In this document: one piece after another, positions 48,160 through 57,451 of the stretch | Layout: each line of letters opens with the position of its first letter | Position numbering within the stretch: position 1 is the stretch's first letter | Notes under the pieces: generated by a model | Databases searched by the model: none | Seen by the model: the letters and a program-made list of their open reading frames with translations, nothing else | What the model was told of the DNA's origin: nothing | Translations under genes and position numbers: made by a program | Source: Enoplolaimus lenunculus | Taxonomy: Eukaryota; Nematoda; Enoplea; Enoplida; Thoracostomopsidae | DNA: 64,000 nucleotides | Reading direction: 5' to 3' | Assembly: GCA_030248215.1 (NCBI GenBank) | Contig: JASANG010003684.1 | Coordinates: 62,001-126,000, forward strand

Positions 48160-48500
48160 CTCTCTAAAAACTTAAACTTAAATTATAGCTTAACTCAACT
48201 TGAATATTAGTTTAAGTAAAACTTAAATGGCTGGACGGACTAATTAAACTAAAATTTTAAGTTTTACTTAAACTAACGTGTTTTTAAGTTTAACACGAGT
48301 TTAAGTAAACTTATTTTTAGTTTAAGTAACAAGTGCAGTCGGTGTATCTAAGAGTTCATTAAGTTTAGCTTAAACTGAAAGTAAGTAAGATTTTAAATGA
48401 GTTTAAGCATAAGCCTACCAGTTACTTTTGTTAATCTAGAAAGTTAGTTTTATACTGGTGGATTAGCTTAAGCTTAAATCAAGTTAAAGTTTTTAGAGAG
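48160..48500. mobile_element. TA-flanked MITE with CTTAAACTTAAG interior
   Basis: CTCTCTAAAAACTTAAACTTA at left is mirrored by TTAAAGTTTTTAGAGAG at right, with TA at 48158-48159 and 48501-48502. The interior consists largely of TTTAAGTAAACTTA-like words in both orientations. No coding capacity. Confidence 0.85.
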
Positions 48501-49105
48501 TACACTCCTGTCAGGCGGCACATCTCTCAAGTTCGGAACAGAGGCCCGCGGTTACCCTATTATCCGCGGCATTGGTGGAACCTTCCTAAATTCCTGAGGC
48601 AAAACGCTTTATTTCGTGAAGTCGTTCAAAATTATTTTCGGCCAATGAAATTGTCATTTTTTGATGTAAACGCTGAAATATGTCAAAAAATGTAAATATA
48701 TATTTCATGAAACAAGTCTCTTTGAGTCACAAATTGTTCAATTCAGCATGTTTTTTACGGTTTACAGACGTCACTACAGATGGTTCCGCTAGCGAGAGTC
48801 CGGTAGACGATTAACTGTTTGTGTTAGCCCCGTCATCTATTTTTCGGAAAAAATGATTCGGCTCCATTCTCAGAAGAAAACCCGAACCCTATAGTGCCTA
48901 TTACCATCTTAAGCGCAACAATGGATTACAAGTAAATCTATAACAACCAGGGTATACACGCCAAACGGATAGTAAAAATACGGAAACGATATCCAGTTAC
49001 ACACTGATAACAATCAATATAAAATGAATTTATCACGCAGCGAACGTGTTTGATCTCGCAGCTATTTAACTCATAAACAAAATTCAAAGTTTAATAAGCG
49101 TCAAT

Positions 49106-49306
49106 ATGGCCTATACTGGCTCGCAAGATTCTTTTTATACCGTTAAAAAGTCACGCAACGCCAAACCGAAAGTGGAGAGTAATTTTAAGTTCAACCATAA
49201 ACAAACAGTAGTTGATTTTTCAAATGTTTTTCGTCGTCAAAATACATTTTTTATAAAATCCCAGACTAAATATTTACGTAAGGTTCATTTGTCGGGGCAC
49301 TGTTGA
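49106..49306 (+). CDS. Small ORF or exon, 66 residues, unrecognised
   Basis: The ATG has a favourable context (atATGG) and the frame encodes MAYTGSQDSFYTVKKSRNAK and a basic remainder ending HLSGHC. It lies in an otherwise featureless stretch between a MITE (48160-48500) and the tandem array at 49560-50500. I see no domain, signal peptide or clear splice sites. It could be a small gene or chance. Confidence 0.2.
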   Translation: MAYTGSQDSFYTVKKSRNAKPKVESNFKFNHKQTVVDFSNVFRRQNTFFIKSQTKYLRKVHLSGHC

Positions 49307-49565
49307 CTGCCGGGTTAAAGAATGATTACTGTTCATAACACAATCGAGTACAGGGATGGTTCGTAGTGTATCGGTGAAACCAATAATTAGCAAAAACAAA
49401 CTAGCCGTTATTAAAACTTTCTAAACTGCCGAATATATGAATTGTTTTGCCAGATGGGAAGTGCGATGAAAAATGAAAATCTGTATCAGAACGGGCATAC
49501 TTTGAATTTTAAATGGTTCGTTCATGGAGCTTCAGGTCCGCTGGAAAGTGTCATGTCTTTTGATT

Positions 49566-50500
49566 AAAAGCATAATTGAGCGGAGCGTTTTATTTTTTGT
49601 ACTCTGGGGTCGAAAGGTGGATGTCTGTCCGCCCGCCTGTCCGCCTGTCCGTCAGTCCGTCCGAAAAGAATCTCAGGAACGGCTGAACCGATTTTGATAA
49701 ACTTTTTTGTTTGAAAGCCAATTATTTTGGAGTGTTATCTCCGTATTGGGGTTTTAAAATTTCAAGCCGTTTATTAACTACAGACTAATTTGCATAATTA
49801 GTTAAGCCAAATGAGAACTTTTCTACATTATTTCACTAATTGTTACAGTTATGCAAGCACTCAAATTTCCGCATTAAAGGGTTTTGGATGCGAGGAATCC
49901 GAGTAGACTGCTTACAAACCTCCAAAACCGATAATTGAGTAGTTAGCTAATAGTTAATTTGGATATTAGCATAATTTATAAGCCTAAATTAGGATTTTTT
50001 CACAATATTTCAGTAATTATTTGGGTTAAATGCAATCTAATTTCAGCACTATAGGGATTTTGGGTGTGAAGATTTTGATTAAATTGTTTACAAACCTCCA
50101 AAGCCGATAATTGAGTAGTTAGCTAATAGATAATTTGCTTATAAGCATAATTGAAGAGCGTAAATTAGGTGTTTTTACCATATTTCACTAATCATTACGG
50201 TTATAAGAAGTCTAATTTCAGCAATAAAGGGTTTTTGGGTGCGAGAAATCTGAATACATTGTTTACAAATCTGTAAAACAGATAAATGAATAGTTAGCTA
50301 AGAGCTTATATGCATATTACATTAATTGAGAAGACAAAATTAAGACTTTAAATTATTTCAATAATTATCAGGGGGACTGAAGGGTTTTTGGGTGCGAGGA
50401 ATCTGAATAAATTGTTTACAAACCTGTACAACCGATAAATGAATAGTTAGCTAATAACTAATTTGCATATCACCTTTATTGCTTACATGTGTTCGAGCTT
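49566..50500. mobile_element. Element with GTCCG head and ~154-177-bp internal tandem repeats
   Basis: ATTGAGCGGAGCG at the left mirrors CGAGCTTCGCTCAATG at the right. After the left end come TCTGGGGTCGAAAGGTGGAT, a GTCCG-rich block and GAACGGCTGAACCGATTTTG, a signature seen in dispersed repeats of many invertebrates. Four units follow, marked by CCGATAA(T/A)TGA(G/A)TAGTTAGCTAA near 49925, 50102, 50276 and 50430. No coding capacity. Confidence 0.8.
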
Positions 50501-51655
50501 CGCTCAATGAATGTAGTCCCACTACGATTGGCATAGTGATATTCACATTCGTAAATACTCTGACAGTTGGGATGTTTATCACAGGAACGACTAATGTAAC
50601 CCACTTCCCACATAATCCACAATATAAGCAATTTAGCGCGAACTATGTTCGTCAAATATAGAATTATAATGCACAGCGTTTAACAACTATGTGACGCCAA
50701 GACGTAAAGAAACCTCCGGACCTGGACCCGTAGCTCAAACTAATTACATATGATTGGTGATGGCAAACACCTCTCTGTCAAAGATCCAGGGCACTGATTC
50801 CTGTTTAAAATTAAGAGATCTCGGCTAAAACTAAAACACTCATGTGACTCAAAAAGAGGTTAATAAACCCTGGTCCAGTTAGCAGCCGAAGGTAAAAAAA
50901 TATCGGAGCTAGAGGTCAACAAAATTTGCAGGAACCGGAGGTGAAGCCGAAGGTGATGCGACATTGGGTAGTTAAAATGTTTAATTCGCTAACTTTAGCA
51001 AATACCGGTACGGTGTTGTTAAATGTTTTAATTTTATGCTTTTTTTGCGAAGTCGGCAATTTTTTCTTCATAACTGTACCGAAAGTTAAAAAGTACAAAA
51101 CAAACAAAATTTGTAAAATTCTGCAAAATTTCTCTACCGAAATTGTGACTACTTCCGGCAGAAATTCTACCGGAGTCGGAGGTCGATTTTCTGCCGGAGC
51201 TGGTGGCAGACTTCCGGTTGTACCATGCGGCTTGGTCAGCAGACGTTAAGTAATTCCAGAATGTTGGGTACAATTAATGGTAAGGCTTGAGATATGGCTT
51301 CATGAAACAAAAACTAACACGAAGAAGACAGGAAGTAGCGTACACAGCATTGTTTTTCTACTGAAGGTTATCAACCGGGAAGTGAATATATTTTGTTTCT
51401 TCAAAAAACACTTTTTTCATTATACACTTCCTGTTCCTGTACAGTAAACTCGTCTAGAGCAAATCACAATTTTCACACGCCTGTTATTTTTACTAACGGC
51501 TAGCAGCGACGCGGGTAGGATTTTGTTTTCGGGGTGTCAAACAGTATCACTACAGCTATATCTAAACCAAACCGTAAGGATTCAATAAAGCGTTAGTTTT
51601 GGGTGTTTCGGTAAGGAAAGAATCATATCTTTAATAGGCAGCCGAGAGTCAAAAT

Positions 51656-52029
51656 ACTGTAGTGACCCGAATAAAAGGGTGGTAATAAGAGGGGTCCTTA
51701 TTTTGAGTCCCATTCAATAGGAGTTCGTATCCCTAATAAGAGTCCGTAAGCGGATAGAATCCCTAAACCCTAATTAGAGTCAATAAATGTCAATTATCCT
51801 TAAGTGTAGCGAAAAATGACTCCAGGACCAAATAATTTAAGTTCGAAACTTTAAAGCTTACATAAATTTTGAAATTACATTCCTAAATATAACCTTGCAT
51901 TATCGCTCAAACTATTGCTACAAGATCAATAAACGTTTAATTCGACGGATAGTTGCAGTACCGGATATATATCAGTAACGAAGGATGGCTGACCCGAGTT
52001 GAAAATAAATAACAATCCTTAACTGAAAG
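51656..52029 (+). mobile_element. Long MITE with TGACCCGAAT end, 3' truncated
   Basis: Begins TACTGTAGTGACCCGAATA and follows the 28804 copy through TACCGGATATATATCAGTAA; it then stops matching near 52029, so the right inverted repeat is missing. Confidence 0.8.
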
Positions 52030-52389
52030 TGTGCATGGATACACACTACTAGAAGATAAAACTGACACGTGAAATTTCTTTTAAAATAAATTTAGCACTA
52101 TAACTTGCCATTGAATACGACTAATTTACCATTTGTACAGACTTTGTCAATCGCTGTGTCATTTTTGCAAACAAAGGGCTACTCAGGCGCGATGTATAAA
52201 AATATTATTTGATTAAGTATCTTGCAGTTTGATTCAAGTCCTCAGGTCTGTGCCAAATTAAAGCCCAACGATTTGAAAAGTTGGAAAGCTTGCGTCTTTA
52301 CAATCGTAACTAATCGCTTTAAATCATGTACCCTGTTTTGTTATAAAATTACAATTGGCTGTTCCATCGAAAAGTTACAAAGTTGAACC

Positions 52390-52584
52390 ATGTCGGCGAA
52401 GCCTACGATTTTCACGCAATATTTAGTGAGTTGTGAAAACAGGAGAAAATATTCATACAATAGTTCAGAACAAAAACCTGCTGAAATACAATCGCATACA
52501 GTAAACCATTATAAACCTTTAAGCACATATCCTAATCAGATTATACATGCCAAGGTGCAGTCGAAGGTGAACAATCCACAATAA
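52390..52584 (+). CDS. Small ORF, 64 residues, unrecognised
   Basis: The start context AACCATGTCGG is close to ideal and the peptide (MSAKPTIFTQYLVSCENRRK onward, Ser/Tyr/Gln-rich) looks hydrophilic and protein-like. It sits alone between two facing copies of a long MITE family (51656-52029 and 52608-53059). No homologue is recognised; a single-exon small gene or one exon are equally possible. Confidence 0.22.
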   Translation: MSAKPTIFTQYLVSCENRRKYSYNSSEQKPAEIQSHTVNHYKPLSTYPNQIIHAKVQSKVNNPQ

Positions 52585-52607
52585 AGGCTTTTAACGAATA
52601 GTAATAA

Positions 52608-53059
52608 TCTAGTGACCCGAATAAGAGGGGGGACTGATATTTATTTGGCCTCTCCAGAGGGTACCCCCCTTGTTATTCGGTTACGGACTGTTATTTATTT
52701 TTAACCCACGCTCCGCCACCCTTCGTAACTGATATATATTCGGTACTGCAACTATCCGTTGAATTTGAACGTTTATTTGTCTTGCATCAATAGTTTGAGC
52801 GATGATGCAAGGTTATACATAGGAATGTACTTTCACAATTTAAGTGCGCCTTAAAGATTCGAATTCAATCTTATTTGGTCCTGGAGTCATTTATGCACTA
52901 CAATGAGGAATAACTGACTTTCATGGACTCTAATTAGGATTTAGGGACTCTATCCGCTTTCGGATTCTTATTAGGTATACGGACTCCTATTGATTCGGAC
53001 TCAAAATGGGGACCCCCATCTTATTTCCCCACACCCCTTTATTCGGGTCATTACAGTAC
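52608..53059 (-). mobile_element. Long MITE with TGACCCGAAT ends, full copy, inverted
   Basis: Left end CTAGTGACCCGAATAAGAGG, right end TTATTCGGGTCATTACAGTA. The interior is the reverse complement of the 51656 copy, so the two form a facing pair 580 bases apart. Confidence 0.85.
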
Positions 53060-53218
53060 CAAAATATACAGTATATACCTAATCACACCGACACATATAA
53101 GCCCCATTGTTGCATTTGCATAACTTGCAAATGCATAAATTTTCAAACCATCTAAACACGACTTTGCTGTATCGCGAATGTTTTCTTTGTTTTATAAGTT
53201 TCCGCCTATTGGCTGAAC

Positions 53219-53398
53219 CAGTGGCGAATTCAGAAATATCTAAAAAGGACGGGACGAGATATGACAGGGAAAAAAACTCGCGAGCGAAGCGACCAACATG
53301 TCACCCTATATTTTAGTGCTAAACCTTAATACAAATCTTGGTTTTGATCCCTGTTGTGGGACCAATACCGGAGTGGGTTCCACTTCGAACGGCCAGTA
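53219..53398 (+). mobile_element. CAGTGGCG MITE with 8-bp duplication
   Basis: Starts CAGTGGCGAATTCAGAAATA and ends CGAACGGCCAGTA, like the copy at 9820. Flanks ggctgaac (53211) and ggctgagc (53399) match at 7 of 8. Internal TTTTAGTGCTAAA also recurs in other remnants. Confidence 0.78.
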
Positions 53399-53597
53399 GG
53401 CTGAGCATTAATAAACCTTTACTTATGCTTACTTACGTTTCTAATTTTTTACCGGTCATCGTATGTTAGGCACTCTATGTATGACTGACGAACCGCATTT
53501 AAAATAATATACAATGCCAATAAATAATTCAACCAGGAATTCATTCTAATAATTATTCGATAGATTTTCTACATTCAATTCACCCTATACTGCATCT

Positions 53598-53810
53598 GGC
53601 CCATGTATAGGACAGGCCCGGATCGTTTTCCGGAGGGGCTATAATAGTCAGTTTAAGCTTTAGACTAATTTTTTTGCTTAGGCTTAGGATTAGGCTTAGG
53701 CTTAGGCTTAGGAATACGCTCATCCATACGCTTAGGCTTAGGCTTAGGTTTAGGCTTAGGCTTAGGAATATGCTTATGCTACTGTTCCGGCCCTGTTCTG
53801 TACATGGGCA
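53598..53810 (+). mobile_element. TTAGGC-core MITE with 8-bp duplication
   Basis: Starts GGCCCATGTATAGGACAGG and ends CCTGTTCTGTACATGGGC. The core has two TTAGGC blocks separated by GGAATACGCTCATCCATACG. Flanks ctgcatct (53590) and ctgcctct (53811) match at 7 of 8. Confidence 0.88.
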
Positions 53811-53923
53811 CTGCCTCTATAGGTTATTGACTGGTTGAAGTGAAAATTTTGCATTTAGTTCCCGCCGAGACGGCCTTCGTACTATATTTAATATGCCACT
53901 TTGTGAAATATTCCAAGAAACTA

Positions 53924-54174
53924 CACTGTAAATCCCAATGAGTTGATTTCAACTCAGAATGAATTGAATCACTCATTCTGAGTTAGGACTTTCAGAACAC
54001 AGAATTTTGAGTCAATCAAACTCACTCTGACTTAATTATTCAACTTACCCAGAATCAACTGAACTCAGAGTGAGAATCGATTCAACTCAAAGTGAGTTAA
54101 TGTTAACTGTTATTAACTTAAAAATAATAAACTTTCTAGCTGAGTTGATAGCCAATTCATTGGAATTTACAGTG
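53924..54174. mobile_element. TA-flanked MITE with GAGTTGATTCAACTC interior
   Basis: Ends CACTGTAAATCCCAATGAG and TTCATTGGAATTTACAGTG are inverted repeats flanked by TA (53922, 54175). The interior repeats CTCAGAATGA, GAGTTAGG and GATTCAACTC in both orientations. Confidence 0.85.
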
Positions 54175-54929
54175 TATAGCTGCATGTCATTTCAATTTTT
54201 TTACTAGCAGCAATCCTATACCAAAATTATGGCATAATTATGTTTAAGCTTGAAAATGGGTCTCAAATATCTGTAGTTACCAAAGGTGAACTGGTCATCT
54301 GCTTTGCCGTGCAAATCGCAGGCGGACTGGTTGCAATTTTAGCTGATTAACCAAATTCAAAAATTGTTCGTTATAAAGTGGTAGGCCCCTTACGAAAATG
54401 AAAGAACCGATTTTAGGTTTGAGTTCATCCCTGTGTAAGTCTGTTACTGTATAAAATATACTTAGATTTCATCGGTAAAACTGTTAAAAATCAGTACGAC
54501 GGCAAATGCAAAAAGCGCTAAACGGAAAATGCAAATACTGCAAAAATTGCTAGAATAGTCCCAGGTGTGCGCGCACCGTATCAGATTAGCATTCTAGAAT
54601 ATCAGAAATAAAAGAAACTTGACCTTTCTGCGTACACATTATGTACGCAAAGCGATGCCTAAGACCAATTCATAATGTCTACGTTTACTGATCACATAAA
54701 ACATAATTGATGCGGTGCGAACACCATTTTATGCCGGTCATATAAAAATTTGTTTGATATTTTTCATTTCGTAGTTTGACCCACTTGGGCTCTGTTGATT
54801 ACATCTGTTTAGACAGCCTACGTCTATGAAAGGCCCCAGTTTAAGTTGGAGGCTTGCAAATACTTCTGTATGTTTAAAATGTGGCTGCATGATAAGTGGA
54901 CACAAACTTTTCAACAACAGAGCTAAAAT

Positions 54930-55062
54930 GGTCCATGTACAGAACAGGGCCGGTAAGCCTAAGCGAAGCCTAAGCCTAAGCAAAAAAATTAGTCTAAAGC
55001 TTAAACTGACTCTATTATAGCCGCCTCCGGAAAACGATCCGGCCCTGTTCTATACATGGGCC
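54930..55062 (-). mobile_element. TTAGGC-core MITE, reverse orientation
   Basis: GGTCCATGTACAGAACAGGG at left and CCCTGTTCTATACATGGGCC at right enclose AAGCCTAAGCC repeats and AGTCTAAAGCTTAAACTGA. Flanks agctaaaat and agctaaat suggest a target duplication with one slipped base. Confidence 0.83.
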
Positions 55063-55406
55063 AGCTAAATTAATGCTAATGCTTGTGAGAAGTTCGTGAT
55101 TTTAGTTATATCTCCGGTTCAATCACCAACTTTTGTTTAAGTTCTATCTCAATCAATGACGCTAATTAGCTCCAGTTCAGAATTGCAGTTAGATATTCCG
55201 TTAAATCCCCCCAAATATACTATAGTTCACAAATGAGGCACTAACCAATATATATTGCTTAGTTTGCCTATGCTTCATGTCCCCCAAAATTCAAAGATTT
55301 CTTAAAATACTGACAAAACTAGCTTCGCTAGTAAAAAGTTTTTTCGGTTGTACGCTTGTGTACTAGAGCCGCCAGTACCCCGAGTAATGAATAGGTAACC
55401 AACCCT

Positions 55407-55914
55407 TTAAATCCTATACAACATTCCGTATTGACGTATTAATAGTACCCCCAGAACCCCAGTACTAACATTACCCCAAGTCAAATAAAAATGACGCTTA
55501 CGCGCCGAATTTGGAACCTCCGCATAAAATCTACTCTTCCTGCGTATTCTGTTCTTGACTCCGCCTACGTGGTTGCTGATTCCCTTTGCTGTCCCGTGCC
55601 CTGTTATTGCTATTGACGTTCCAACCGTTGAGTTTTTATTGAATTTGTTGCCGAACTTTCTCCGCCTGTCGTCGCTAGCAAAATCGCCGGTCGTCCGACA
55701 ACTGAAGTCGTTCGTTCCACTTGAGCGCCAAGCTTTGCAAGGTACCACTCAATCGCCAGTTGTCGGATTTGCGGCCGTACCTTCTGACCCTTTGTTTTTG
55801 GAAGATTTGCATATAACTGGGCAAAAGTTTTTGTTCGGCGTTCAAAGACTCCAATTATATACTAGCGTTGTCGCGATAACCACTGTCACTCTCGAGAACT
55901 GTATTTCAATTTAA
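55407..55914. other. GC-richer stretch, protein-like in places, unrecognised
   Basis: Both strands carry ORFs of more than 110 codons over each other and base composition is less AT-rich than nearby. No domain is recognised. It may be a worn element rather than a gene; neither strand can be preferred. Confidence 0.3.
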
Positions 55915-56464
55915 AAACTAAAACGTAAACTAAAACCAAACCCTAAATCACACCTTAATGAAGTCCCTGGTTCCACCTAGTCTCTTTTTCAACTTATAAG
56001 TTGGCTTGGGCGTTGCTTTAGGGCACAAAAAGTATGAAATCGAGGTTTTGGCGGCTGTACCGCAATCTTATTTTTACCTGGGCCCTGAGTGGCCATTGAA
56101 TAATATTTTATAACATATTTGGCTATATTTGCGCTTATAGGGGGAGAATTAATTTACCGTGACTCCGGAACCAAAACCTTAATTTGAAAAAATTACCGAA
56201 ACCGAAGCCGTATCCGGAAGGTGACAAATGCATGCAACCGAAATATTTATTTTCTTTTTTGTTGTATTGGTGAAATATATTAACCTTATTTGAAGACAGG
56301 TATTCCCTAGAACTGCTGTATTCTAGACTTTATCCACAGACGCGAAATCTACTTTCGATAGTTTGTTTTCGGCGATTGTCAAGATTTTTACATACTAATT
56401 AAATTTATTTGGACAAGAGGCTTTAAAAGGATTCTCAAAGATTCGCAGACTTAAAAACGACCAA

Positions 56465-56800
56465 AATTTAACACTACCGGAATTTGTAATTCCGGCAAAA
56501 ATTCACCGTAACCAGAAGGTGAATAAATGCCGGAACCGGAATTCCGATTGCACCCACCAAAAATTGTGGAAGAATTAGTCTGCTATAATTCAACCGGCGG
56601 AAAATTATACAAGGGGAAGAATTAAACCGCAAATTAATTGGGGGGGGATAAACCAGCATGTGGGAAAGAATTAAGCTTGTTTAATTCTTCCAGGTGAAGA
56701 GCTAAACTAGTTGAGTTCTTCCGGTGAAGAATTAAATTAGTTTAGGTCTTCCGAGAGAAGAATTAAGCGGGAAAAGGATTAAACCATGACACCGGAATTT
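56465..56800. repeat. GAAGAATTAA / TTCTTCC repeat patch with CCGGAATT words
   Basis: GAAGAATTAA(A/G) and its reverse complement alternate several times with CCGGAATT-type words. Similar CCGGAA-rich wording is found near 31680, 50920-51230 and 56160. Foldback potential is high; no ends could be defined. Confidence 0.55.
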
Positions 56801-57451
56801 ATAATCAGACCTGTTACCTAAAATCAGCGGTGCTTTCTTTTTGTTTTCGAGTTTACTTGTTTTATTTTACTGAACTTGTCGAATTTTTGCGAGATTAAGC
56901 GTTTGGTTATTGGAAAGAGTCAGTTGGAGTTAAGAGAGTCACAGGAAAGTCCGATGTGAAGTAAACCGGCGTGCATTGTTGTTCTGGGTTGCGCGTAGCG
57001 CTGAATTGTTTTACAGCACAGGTTGCAGGTGTTTTATGGAGTAATTGGTGGAAATTTTGGGGATTCAGAAGAAAATTGGGAAATGCAGTCTAGTAACTTT
57101 AACGGGGTTCGACATTATATTGCTGTTGACTTGTAGCTGGATTAAAACAAATTTATGATTTGGTTCACTGCTATTTCGGATCGGGCTGCAACAATTACTA
57201 CAAGCAAATGTTCAGTAGATAAAATAGCAAATTTGCTTGGACAAAATTTGATATGGAATTCGTTGATATTGTGAGTGTAGAATACATCGATAGCCTAGGT
57301 TTTAAGGTACGACACTGTTGGTTCTGGCTAATTTGATTCGGCACCGATCGGAAGGGAATTCGATTATCCACGGAGTTCGACGTGGGCTTTCCCCTAGATT
57401 TGCGAAAGCTGAATCAATGCGGCACGGAATAAATCTTTATTAACGATTTGC

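Noticed and set aside
53650-53770. TTAGGC runs as a telomere or a chromosome-fusion scar
   Set aside because: The runs lie inside elements with inverted ends and 8-bp target duplications at several sites, so transposition explains them.
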